NCBI GenBank assembly: GCA_023333565.1
Contig: JAJKFH010000385.1
Span: forward strand, 558,001 to 622,000
DNA from: Puffinus mauretanicus
Taxonomy: Eukaryota > Chordata > Aves > Procellariiformes > Procellariidae
Reading direction: 5' to 3'
Length of the DNA: 64,000 nucleotides
Under the pieces are notes generated by a model that had not been told where the DNA came from, did not search any database, and was given only the letters and a program-made list of their open reading frames with translations. How positions within the stretch are numbered: position 1 is the first letter of the stretch; each line of letters begins with the position of its first letter. The translations under genes were made by a program, and so were the position numbers. Positions 34,001 to 45,000 of this stretch are shown one piece after another.

Positions 34001-37000
34001 GCCGTTCCAGACGGCCGCTGCCTCTGCGGTATCAGCCATCCCCACGAAGATACCACAGGTGCCCTACAGCATCTCAAGCAACAACTGAAATGGTCCCTAG
34101 GAGGTTATTTTTAAGGTCAGTTCGCTCTGGCAGAGATGAATGTGGATTAAGCTAACAGCCAGCTAAATTTGAGGCATTATCTTTAAAACAGAGCTTTAAC
34201 AACATGTTTTATCAGAAACCACCTAGTGCAACCATGGTATTGCCAAGCAAAAGAGTTTTGTATGCCCGCTACCCGTGGCTGCCAGACCACAGCTGCTGCA
34301 GAGTTATTGAACAGTTGTCATGCTTACGTTAGACTAAGGGACTAACTCTACTAGGGGACTTAAGCTCTGCTTTAAGACTTCAGGGCCCAGATTAGTTTCA
34401 CTTAAGGACCTAATGGAAATGCTTTAACTTCCTGTAACATCCATGGAAAAATGTAGGCATCTTCAGAGAGGAATTAGGTGTGCTAATGCTACCTCTGGAA
34501 ATCTCTTGCTCCCTTTTAATTACAAGGTGGACTGACCCGAGCATAACCATGCTTCTAGCTCAGAGTGCCTGAAGTTAGGCAGATGAATCTGAGCCTAAGA
34601 GCTTCACAGTCCCACAGTACCTTGAAGAGATCCTCAGCAATTTGCAACTTGTCGCACATCTCCGAGAAGAGATTTATATTGCCATGGTCAAGCAACAGGT
34701 AGACAAACACCATGCGCTTGTTAGCTGCCTCCAGGAGGTCACAAAGAATCTCAGTGTCTGTGAAGACATCCATGACAATAGCTAGCACCTAGGGGGGGAA
34801 AGGCAGAGGCATTAGCAGAGTCAATTTACATAACTTAAGGTTGCCTGTGAGGCCACTGAAATGTAGTTTATTTTTTAAAAAAAAAAATTCCAACAAACGC
34901 AAATCTTTGGAGATATATGTGAATATTTCTTCTGGTTTTCTCCCTAAGTGCCTGAATCAGTAAATCGATGAGACACGTTGCGTCATTGTTTTATTGCTCA
35001 TATAAAGCCAATGTAACACACAACATACGCACTTCAGTTAAGCTCTTTTAATCATAAAATACAAGATGACCCATGAATTTGTGGGTGAGATTTCAGCACT
35101 AGGAAATATATTGAAGTGCTAATCGGAGAATAATAAGGATGAAGCTAAAATAAGAGATCACGGCCCTTGCCAAACAGCTGACTAGCTTTCATAAGTCATA
35201 TGCAAGAATCACTGGATGATGCTTTCTCTGTTACAACTTACACCTGGAACGGTCCTGGCTTTATATCCTCACTCTGTCGTTGGTGATGAAGCGACAGACT
35301 GCAACAGCTCCATCTTTTTTTGTTTTTTATAACGATTTATAAACTAATTGTTTCATTTTAACCATACATCCATGCTTCCCAAGTCACAACTGGCGGGACA
35401 GTGTGTAAAAGTCTCGTGACTGGGCATAAAAGCCCCAACAGCTACTTAAATGCACAGCCTCCAGCCAGTGTGGATCGAGGGAACAGTAAATATGACATAA
35501 ACCCACTTCCATACTCTAGCCCCTACGCTCAGCGTTGGGCACGGCCTCATGAAGGTGCCGGTCTTCGCTGATGTCTGCTATTGGCCATGGGAAGGGTCAT
35601 CCCCCTAGGGCAATTCAGTCCAGCTAATACCTGACTTATCTTCAGAAGGTGCCTACTTCTCCATGCACTAGAAAGGGAACCCTTGATAATTGCACTCTCA
35701 AGATATCATCTTCAATCAAAACAAACTTTACAGTATCTCTGCAGATCTGTCTTACTAATTGCTTCCAACTTGCACTGAATCTTACTCCAAAGCCTGTGCC
35801 CACACCTGCCAGCAGGCTTATTCCCTTCACCCCCGCGAGGAAATCCTACAAGACCAAACACATCCTGTGCGGCCAGCACCCTGTTCAGGCAAGCCAAATG
35901 TTTCGCAGAGCAGCGAGGATCCCACACCTTCCTTCTGCTGCCAAAGCACGGTGCTTCAGAAAGGGCCTTGCCAGTGCTAGGTAAGTGGCACAATTATGTC
36001 CAGTATCTCACATCCACACTTACTGTTAACTCACCTCGTCTTTTTAAACGGCACAATACCACATCCAGCCTCACCGTAGCTCCAGACCACTCTCTCTAGT
36101 ACTGCTTTTTCACCAGCTGTTCCCAATTTGTATTTCTGCACCTGACTTTCCTCTCTTACTTGCAGTACTTCTCGCTTCTTCTGCCTGAATTTAATTTTAT
36201 GATTCGCGCCCATTCCACAAACGTGCTAAGATTATAATACTACTATGTGCTAAGATTATAGTACTACTCGCCAATCCTTTGCAGTTTGATGTCATCCACA
36301 AACACAGTCTTTATTCTGTTAAGTCGTTAATGGATGTATCAGATACCAGGCTATCCAGGATAGACCCTTATCAGATACTAATTAATAAATACTGCCATTG
36401 AAAAACTGTACTCAAAAAGCAGTTGCCAAATTTATACTGTGAGTAAGTGTTGTTCCAGCACCCTCTTGTAATGTAAATTAGACGGTTAAGAAGGTCATGT
36501 GAACCGTGGATTTATATTACTTTTCCCTCTTTTTCCCCTACAAGTTTTCTCCTTTTGGGACAGAAAATTGGCTTGGGTTGATACTTTACCTGGTGCTTAT
36601 TTTATTATTCCAGAGACATTTCTTCTGTTACTGTATCTTTCTGATGCCGCCAACTTAAAATGACTGGTCTATAATTCCCCTGATGTGCTGCCCACTTGCA
36701 GCCTTTGACAGGGCGGTCGCCAACGGGGATTCTTCTCCCCTGCCATTACACTCAGCGTTATCAGACCCAGCACTTGCCCTTGCCTGAGAATAATAAAGTG
36801 AAAGTCTGTAATTCCAGCGGGCTCCGCAGCCTGTGCCAGACAGCAGGCACTACAGCATGGTTTTGTTCCTGGCTGTTCCCCTGTGAAAATGCTAGTGGCG
36901 TCTCAAGTTTATACAAGGGGAAAACTCCTGGATGATGGTAAACACAGCCCTGAAATGTCAAATATTTTTTTTCCAGGAAAACAGGAGAGCTGCCAGAACA

Positions 37001-38218
37001 CACATGACAGAGACTTTTTGTCACCCTCCAGCTGCTCAGCTTCTGGTTTCCCAGTGCATGGGCAGCCTGGCTTGCGGCTGGCACCTCTCTGCGGCCCCTC
37101 TGTCACTTGTCTGTTGTCAGGGGCATCATCTGCACCTTTCCCACATGCCAAGTTATGCTGCAGAGTCTCTGTACGAAGCCCACGTGGCATTCTTAGTGAC
37201 TCTGACATCAGGGATAAAAGGTATATCAGGGATAAAAGGTCTTTTTTCTGAATAATTTCCTTCCTCTGGGGATGGCTGCTGGCACACCACAACACACATG
37301 CCGTTCTCCAGGTTCTCCTTCATTCACACCTCCCATGAATCCCCTAAAACAATTGCTAATGGCTCAGAGCTCACTTAATTCTCATTACCGGTGCAATGGT
37401 CTGAACGGAGCAAACCATCCCGCTGGTGATGCACAAGAAGGGATAGAGCCCAGCTGCCCTTTCTATGGCACATTTGCTCTGCCGGGTTAATGGGAGTTTA
37501 AAAGAAGAGGGAATGCCTTTTTTTTTAAGTCACCAACATAAAAAGGTGTTGGTGTGAGTACCAAAAAAAAAAAGCACTGCCTGTGTTCAACAACAGGCTC
37601 TTTACAGCCACTTTCTAGAGCAAAGCTACACTGCAACGCACAAGGCTGGTTTGGATCAAACACCATGTTTACCTGATCTTTTTAAGAGCAGGAAGACAAC
37701 CGAGTGCAGAAGGAACAGCAATTCTCTCCCCATACCTGAGTGGTCTTGTTGATGTACCGGCGTATGATGTCTCTAATGTTGCTGTTCTTCTCTGTTTGGA
37801 AATACACAGTGGCAGTGGATTTTTCCTTTAAATAGGGCTTCTCCGCTGTAATCCATGTGTGCAGCAGAGCTGGCTCACTGCTGTCAGAAATGGTGGGGAA
37901 GTAGGTCCCTGAAGGGAGTGACCCGGCATCGTTCTGCTTTGTCGCAGCCGCCCCGTCGGTGGCCAGGGACTCCTGTGCATAATAGGACTCCCTGGCATTA
38001 TCCTTGATGTACTGAGCTTCCACCGAGGAGAGGAAATCCACCTCGCCCTCTTTGCTTAAAGTTTTGAGGTAAGAGTCTGTCCCACCGTCCAGGAAGGCGT
38101 CGGTGGCCAACCTTATGCTTTCATTGTGGCTGAAATCCGCTTTTGTCAACTTCGGGGACTGGTTCTTGATATCCTCCAGCCTTTTCCTTATCTTGCCCAT
38201 GTGTCTGGAGTGGCTCAT
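27476..38218 (-). CDS. FAM83A: FAM83A homologue, complete coding region (4 exons)
   Basis: Exons in transcript order are 37736-38218, 34621-34788, 33021-33145 and 27476-28022. All introns are GT-AG with matching phases. The product is 440 aa (human 434), starting MSHSRHMGKIRKRLEDIK. The DUF1669 domain (pseudo-phospholipase D fold, about residues 1-300) is clear: DGGTDSYLKTLSKEGEVDFL, EKPYLKEKSTATVYFQTEKN, IVMDVFTDTEILCDLLEAAN, then YCAKSGRKFSGQIQEKFLIS and DWRYVLSGSYSFTWLCG. The C-terminal third is Ser/Pro-rich, as in other FAM83 proteins. Known family role: a membrane/cytosolic scaffold that binds casein kinase 1 through DUF1669 and supports EGFR-RAF/PI3K signalling. No catalytic HKD motif is seen. 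The introns (28023-33020, 33146-34620, 34789-37735) hold no recognisable gene. Confidence 0.96.
33021..33145 (-). CDS. FAM83A: FAM83A exon 3
   Basis: The exon is 125 bp: NISVRSVTGEVYCAKSGRKF through DWRYVLSGSY. Acceptor TTTACAG and donor CAG|GTGAGA. It ends with two bases of a split Ser codon. Confidence 0.95.
34621..34788 (-). CDS. FAM83A: FAM83A exon 2
   Basis: This is a 56-codon, phase 0-0 exon from VLAIVMDVFTD to LQIAEDLFK, the core of the first half of DUF1669. The acceptor on the minus strand is CCCCTAG and the donor AAG|GTACTG. Confidence 0.95.
36223..36268 (+). repeat. 24-bp tandem duplication in FAM83A intron 1
   Basis: Two adjacent copies of a unit beginning GTGCTAAGATTATA; the second is slightly shorter and has one substitution. 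Confidence 0.8.
37736..38218 (-). CDS. FAM83A: FAM83A exon 1 (coding)
   Basis: This holds 161 codons ending NKTTQ, with the donor CAG|GTATGG. The start chosen matches the human N terminus. A second in-frame ATG 93 bp upstream (38309-38311) lies in the same exon, whose acceptor appears to be TTTATTCATAG just before 38345. Confidence 0.93.
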
Positions 38219-38345
38219 GGCTCTTTGTCGCAGCAGTCGATCTGCCGGGCAGGCACCATGCATATGTGCGGCGCAGGCAGCGCAATCGTCCTTCTTGTTT
38301 GGAGACTGCATTCTGGCGTGAAATCGCCTCGGCTGAACGAATTAA

Positions 38346-40009
38346 CTATGAATAAAAATAAAGAGATCTTATTACCTCAGGCAAATTCACACTCCCTGAT
38401 TTTGTTGGTACAATTATCTTCAAAAAAAACCCGAAGCTTGCTTCTCAGGTGGTGGTGTACTTCGGCAACAATCTGTTTCCAGATGGGACACAAGTGCAAA
38501 GTTGATTAGATTGCTTATCTGAGAGGCACCCACCTCACCCCCAGGGCATACGAAGGATTCGAGTCCAATTACCGGGGCCGTCCGATTTGGTTGTATTTCC
38601 CTTCCTGTCGCATCCTGTGAAATGTGAGCAACGAAAGCAGTCAAGCAAAAGCAGGTAGGCTCCCAAGCATCGTTGCACAATCTTCAAAACAGCTTGAGGC
38701 TTCTCTGTCTTCCCGTAGTATTTGTTAGGGAGCAAAAACAACTCTGACGTTGAACTGGGACAGAGACATCAGCCATGTCCATAGCTTCAGAACAGCAGAA
38801 AGGGTCATGGACTCTTGTCTGCACCTACATGCTGCCAGGCAGTCTTAAAAATAGACTTGAACGTCGTCTCTGTGCCCCGTTCGTATTATGTTGCTATTAC
38901 CATGGACGATTCACTCACTTACTTCTTTAAAGCTTTGTGACTATGCCATCCTATTAAAAGAAAAATACCCCTTCCCAAACATCCTGAATATTATGTGGAG
39001 GGAGGGTTGTGAGCTGGCCTCAAAGCATCAGAAATACAAACACTCATCACTTGATTGTGCACATTTAGGGCTGTTTGGTTGGTTTCTTTTTTTTTTTTCC
39101 AGGCTGCAGCTTCTGGAGTCACGTTGTCCCCGTGGCAGCTCGGCTGCTGTGTCATTAGCAGGACGGAGGCGCAGGTTCGCAGCGGGGTGAGAGGCACAGT
39201 GCCTCCGGGGAGCCAGGCTGACTGGTATGACTGTGCGGGGGCGAGGAGAGGCAGGGTGGGAAGGCACCCGGCCTGAGGTATGCCATAAATACCTGGGTGC
39301 ATGCTTTTATGCAGAGGCACGTGTGACACAGTTTTCTCACACAGGTTGAGTTTGCCCTCGCCCTGCATAGCTCTACATCCATAAACTGGTGTGCCGCGGC
39401 TCCGGAGGGGAGCACAGGATCAAGGGGACACATCAGTCTGGGCTCTTGCACGGGGGTGCGGGCTCCTGAATGCACATCTGAGCAGGGAAAGGGTCCTGCC
39501 GCTCTGACCAACGCACTCGGGAGCATGGACATCTTCAGGGCCACTCAGAGTGACATGGGCCCAGTTTTTCCAGGGTAGCTTCCCAGATTCTGGGTCTATG
39601 TGTGTGTCAGATGCCTTATGTGGGGAAAAAAAAAAGTAATTATACCGGAGGATGACACAAAGGTATATATATGAAAAGAGAAAAGGGTATAAAATGGTTC
39701 AGATCTTAATCCCAGAGCCACGGAGGGCAGGAAACACCCACCTGGGGGCTGAGGAGAGGTGGTGGCAGGGCCTGTCCCAGAGCTCCTGGTGTGATTTTGA
39801 AAACTATCTCGTCCCTCCCCCCACCCCCAACATCCGCCCGCAGCTGTCAGACGCGGCCAAAAGTCACTAATTATCTACTGACCTGTTCTGCGCAATTATG
39901 CCGAAAATGATGCTGCCTAATGAACCCGACGTGCAAGATCGCGCCCTGTCAACGCTGATCGGGGCCTCCCTGTGCCCAGCCCGGCCACCACCCCCCACCA
40001 CGGCTAGGG
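38346..40009. other. FAM83A 5' flank, nothing recognised
   Basis: This lies upstream of the FAM83A first coding exon and should include an intron and perhaps a noncoding first exon. I see no protein-coding signal, tRNA or mobile element. Confidence 0.5.
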
Positions 40010-40365
40010 CCAGCACTGTCACCTCGGGTCCCACATGGTCATCCCAATGTCCCACACAGTCACCCTGGTCCCCACATGGTCACAGCAGGGCCCCATGAGG
40101 GCCACCCAAGGCTGTCACCATGGGGCCTCACACTGCTACCCCAGGGAACCCCTGTTGTCACCCTGGGGTCCCACATGGTCACTCCCATGTCCCACACGGC
40201 CACCACAGGATCCCAGACCATCACCATCAGGACCCATACGGTCACCCTGGAGCTCCATAACCACCACAAAGCCCCACACCGTCTCCACGGGGCCCACTCA
40301 GTCACTGCGGGGTCCCACACGGTCACCCCGACGCCCCACGCAGTCACCGCGGGGCCCTCCTAGAG
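40010..40365 (+). repeat. degenerate minisatellite, about 21-22 bp unit
   Basis: A repeated GGTCCCACACGGTCACCCYG-like unit runs about 350 bp with many substitutions, for example GGTCCCACATGGTCAT, GTCCCACACAGTCACCC and GGTCCCACACGGTCACCCCG. Frames through it appear open on both strands because of the repeat, and they are not genes. Confidence 0.85.
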
Positions 40366-40536
40366 CAGCCGGAGGACGGGCCAGGCCGGGGCGGGCCGCC
40401 CCTCCCGCCCCTCGTCCTCCCGCGGCGCGGGCTGAGGCGGCCGCCGGCCCCTCCGCGGCCGTGCCGGGGCGGGAGGCCGCCAGGGCGGGGCCGAGGGGCA
40501 GCGTCGAGGGCCGGCGCAGGAAAGCTGCTTGCAGCC

Positions 40537-40609
40537 GCCTCGTTAGCGCAGTAGGTAGCGCGTCAGTCTCATAATCTGAAGGTCGTGAGTTCGATCCTCA
40601 CACGGGGCA
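40537..40609 (+). tRNA. tRNA-Met (CAT), elongator
   Basis: The 73-nt sequence folds as a full cloverleaf. Acceptor arm GCCTCGT pairs with ACGGGGC (one T-G pair), with a D arm TAGCGCAGTAGGTAGCGC, anticodon CAT at 40570-40572 in TCTCATAAT, a T arm with GTTCGATCC, and discriminator A. There is no intron. To my recognition it equals the vertebrate elongator tRNA-Met; the initiator has a different acceptor stem and T loop. The internal A and B boxes are intact and TTTT follows, so it should be functional. Confidence 0.97.
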
Positions 40610-40623
40610 AAGGCGGGCAGCTC

Positions 40624-40627
40624 TTTT
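40624..40627 (+). terminator. RNA polymerase III terminator of tRNA-Met
   Basis: TTTT lies 14 bp beyond the mature tRNA 3' end, the standard pol III stop. Confidence 0.8.
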
Positions 40628-41040
40628 CTTCCTCCGGCGGGACGGGGCCTCCCCCGGCCGCTCCGGGGCCCGCACAGGGCCCCCGCGCCCTCCGCTGCGA
40701 CAAAGCCTTACAAAACTGCTCTCGAACCCCTCAGCTTTGTCGTTGCTGTCGTGATTTACGAAGCTGTAGTTTCAGGGCAAGGGCCTGTGTCGGCTGGGTG
40801 TGGGCTCACGGAAGTGACTTCCGCAACCTCTCGTGTTCAAAAAACGCGCTGTGGCAGCGGGTTTGCTGCATTCGAGCTGTCTGCAGGCCCGCTTCGGCAT
40901 TTGGGAACGGGGAAATCGGTCCCGCTCCTGCGGCGGGCTGTGGGGCAAGCGCGGGCCTCCGGCAGCGGGCAGGGGCTGGGAGCTGCCGCCGGGAACGCCC
41001 CGGCTGATGCACCCCTGTGGCGGCGACGTTCTTACGAACC

Positions 41041-41770
41041 GTAAGTGCGTACAGATGCGGCCCAAGGTGCGAGCCAAAACCTTTACGGTTTGTTTTTTCT
41101 CTTTATGCACAGAAATAATCACATGTAAACTCCAAGACAGTCGTCAGAACAAGGCACTTTTCTCATCTACTCCTTCTGCCTCGCAGAGACGATCTTTGCC
41201 TGTTGCGTTTTCCTCCCTCTGAAAAGGAACGATGCCTCTTCCCCGCACCCTGCTGAGGGCTGTGATGAGATTTCCGTGGATCCCGGTCGCCGCTCAAGTC
41301 ACTGTTTCTGGTTCTAGACGCAGAGGATGCTAATGTGATAGCCAGTGAAAATCAGCCCAGCAGTACAAAAATAATTGTTTTTATTTAGATCCTCTGTCCC
41401 CTTTCTTTATCATGAAATCTACCTGCTAATATGTATAACAACTATATGTATCTCCAGCAACGGAGGTTCCACAGCCTCTCTGGGCCTTATTTTCAGTGTT
41501 TGGCTCTCAGTGGAAAGGATTTTTTTCCTCTAATTGCAAATTTCCCTGCTGTGTAAGAATCCACTTACACATCACTGACAAAACCAACATTTAACAGTGG
41601 TTTGTTTCTTCAAGTCATGGCGTTCACCAGAGCAAATAAAGTACACAAATACTGCAAGTGTAATAACTTAATGGTAAAAAGTGAGTTTATTTTAGAAGTA
41701 AAAATAGCATAATAGTTACCAAGAAAATAATGAGAAGGTTACAAACAACACACATTTTTCTAGCTAGCAT
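41041..41770. other. intergenic / distal TBC1D31 3' flank
   Basis: AT-rich DNA without recognisable genes. On the minus strand AATAAA occurs at 41686-41691 and 41380-41385, which could serve as distal polyadenylation signals for TBC1D31. Confidence 0.45.
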
Positions 41771-41776
41771 TTTATT
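41771..41776 (-). terminator. candidate TBC1D31 polyadenylation signal
   Basis: AATAAA on the minus strand, about 130 bp after the TBC1D31 stop codon. It is the most proximal of three candidates. Confidence 0.5.
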
Positions 41777-41906
41777 TTTATATAAAAATATTTCCAAAGA
41801 CCTTTATAATAAACAATGTATGATCAGTCCTTAATCACACTATACATATTTAGCATTTCACTGATTAATAATTTGGAAGTACAGATGAGGTCCAGAGCAA
41901 ATCATC

Positions 41907-42052
41907 TCAAGGTGTCCACTTTGTAGCTTGGAAACGAGTAGGAGGATGTCTAGTTCGAGCCTGCGAGGTAAGCTTTTGTCTGAGCCGTCTGACTTCTGCC
42001 ATCAGTTCCCGCTCTTGGCATGCCAGTTCTTCTCGTCTTCTGTCTAAAGACA
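41907..42052 (-). CDS. TBC1D31: TBC1D31 terminal exon
   Basis: [37 protein letters not shown], ending KWTP and TGA; acceptor TTCAG. It matches the human C-terminal heptads (RNLRQRLTARARHR). Confidence 0.93.
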
Positions 42053-45000
42053 CTGAAGTGCAAGAAACTCAGACTTAATATTGCAACTAACAGTTTTCCA
42101 TAGATACCATGAATGCTTATTGGAAAACTGATACCTCCTGCATAGAAACGCTATGTTTTACCAGTAACGCTGTATGCGGGACAGCCCTAAGACCCGTAAA
42201 AGCAAGGAACAACTCCTCCTAAGTTCTTTGAAAGTGGTACCTATGTTTTATTACAAAAGGGTCGCTATGGCAGGTCCATAGATACATGCTGATGGGTCGC
42301 TATGGCAGGTCCATAGATACATGTTTCCCATTGTGTACAGTTTTGTACGTAAGATGCATGTGATTTTAAAATGTGCTTTCACTGGCCATAAAGGTTAGGA
42401 CAGCCCAGAGGAAATGATTACAGACTAATTCCTGACTATAACTCTCAGTAAGATTTTCATGAAAGACAGTTCTACATCTTCTCAACATCCCCAAATCATA
42501 CATAACTATGAAGACAGGAAAAGCACAGGTAAAATGATCAGGTCAGAATGGCATTAAACTAGGCTGAGATTTAATATGACTATTCTCACAATGTGACACA
42601 CTTCAGGCACTTCCTACCTGTGCTGCCACTGGTAGTGAAGACATTTTTTCAGGTGTGAAATAGAATACAACAATAAACTAGTTTACTATCCACTAAACAC
42701 CTACACAACGAATAATGACTCAATCGCACAATGAGGTGTTCCAGTAATGCTTCTGAAATTAAACGTTAAAGAAAGGAGGGTTCTAACTGAGAAACTTACT
42801 GTGTGATGATGACTCTGATGCAGACAAATCATTCAGACAGATGTTTCCAGACCTTGGCACCTGCTGGAGTTCTACCCCCCTCTCTGTACGTCCGGCCTTT
42901 AAATCACGCAGTCTCTCTGTGGGAAATGAAGAGAAGGATTCTCTGTAAATTAGAAGTGTTTAAATTTCTAGTGAGTTTTTCTAGCTTGAGGTGAAACCGG
43001 TGTTCTCCAGGAAGCAAAACTGGAACAATCACTCCAGCTAATGGCAAGTACAATTTGCTCAGAATTAAAAGTCGATGTTTCTAGTCTATAGGTCAAAGCT
43101 ATGCATCACTGCACCTCATTTTAAGAAATTACAGCTCCACATATGCTGTTTCTCCCTATATAATTAATCTTCTGACAAATGGTCCACTAAGATCATGTGG
43201 AATATGGCTACTTGTACTTGCAGTTTTAGGAGGAGACACCCATTTTAATAATTTGCAGTTGCAAATTACTCTATATTAAAACCATTAGGCAAATAAGGGC
43301 AAAGTCTGAAAAAGTTCGCCCAAAGCGATATTAATCACCTAATCTTAATACTAATCACTAATCTTGTGTGAGCCTTGCAGAGATGAAGGAATAGGAGAAA
43401 TCTCTGCAAAAACGCACAAATGCAGCATTTGAGAAGGATGTACTGGCCAGTTCAGGGCATAAATGCTTTTTTCCTGTGAACAAACACTTAACAAAGTCAT
43501 TTGTTGGCAGTGAGTTTGCTGTTCTTTACCTTATTTGACAGAGGATTTCTAAGGGATGCGATTTTATGATCGGCTTAAGCTGACCTAAACCTGTGCTCCT
43601 ATCAAAAATGCCATTTATTTTGCTGCATCTGATCAATGTCAAACTGAGCTTCCTTTCCAAGTCAGATCTGATATATTGGTTTCATGAAAGAATACTGCCA
43701 AAAAGTGCTTATGTAAAGGAGTTAAACTGAAGTTTGTCCCTAATATTGGACACTTAGTTTGTATTCAGTTGCTGAATGCTTCATGCCAACATCCACACAG
43801 GAGAACTGCATTATCTATACGCTCACCAAAATAGCCATCTTCTCTTTGCAGCTTTTCAGCCAATTCTAATGCATCATTCATTTTGTCTTCTAAAAACTGC
43901 TTCCTGTGCTCATTTGCAGCAGCAGCAGCCTTCTGCTCTTCTTCCAGTTGAGCTTTTTTCTGTATAACTTCTTCCCACTGTGCAACAGAGATATTAAATG
44001 TGTCCTCAACAGATGTGTTGCAAGGAAAAAGCAACAAGTAAAACCACCTGGATTCCTACAGACTAAACTTCACCCTTAAATCAAATTATATGTTATTAAG
44101 CTGAGTGAATGTTTCTTTTTGAAAAATTTCTCATTCAAACACCTGGAGAAAGGTAAAAGTCTTGGGTCAGAGAAAAAAAATGAGAGGAACTTACAGAATT
44201 AGGAATATGTTTTCCTAAGCCTAAAATATCCTCACCAATTTGCTCTAGTGCTTCCAGAAACTTCCAGTCAAAACAGGAAAGGAGATTCCTAACAAAATAT
44301 TTCTTCAATACCTTTCATAGAATCATAGAATCATAGAATCATTAAGGTTGGAAAAGATCTCTAAGATCATCAAGTCCAACCGTCAACCCAACACCACCAT
44401 GCCCACTACACCATGTCAGTTTTATGCTTTATCACGTTATCGGCAAAAGACAGTTACATTTGTGCCAGTCCCACTTAGAATAAGAGATAATGCAAATACC
44501 TTTTTTTCTTCTGCTTCCCTCAAGACCTTCAGCAGTTCAGCTTCTTTCACCCTGTTGTCATGCAGAAGCTTGGCTATCTCTTCATAACGCTTCTCACGGT
44601 CCTGATCATCACGCCTTAGTTTATGCAACGCTTGCAACCTCCAGTCGGTTTCAATACGTTTCTGCTCTGCTTTGGCTAAATTTTCTTCAGTCACCTAATA
44701 AAACATCTTTCTTAACAGGAATCCGATCACTCTATTTCAAGTACACAGCCTTACATACAGATAAGGTAAGATGAACTGAAGTGTTCTCCAGTATCACTGT
44801 TAGATGTCCCTGCTGGGAGACTGTACCTGCAGTGCCACTCTCCATTCATTACAGCAGGCTGTCTCATCTATCAGGGCTTTCTTCTCTTCTTCTTCATCCT
44901 TCTTATTCTTTCCCTTACTGAGGGTCTTTTTTTGTTTTGTTTGGGTTTTATTTTTTTAAAAAATCTTTTGGAAAGAGGCATAACCCCTCTCCATGATTTT

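Larger units (their letters stand above)
40366..41040. promoter_or_regulatory. CpG-rich island around tRNA-Met
   Basis: Composition is strongly GC- and CpG-rich, surrounding the tRNA gene and lying about 2.1 kb upstream of FAM83A coding exon 1 on the minus strand. It may be the FAM83A promoter, a tRNA-associated island, or both. No splice-linked first exon could be shown. Confidence 0.5.

Noticed and set aside
40035..40574. 179-codon frame, with other frames on both strands over the minisatellite
   Set aside because: The frames arise from the tandem repeat (Ser/Pro/Thr repeats). Several frames are open at once, and one runs into the tRNA gene.
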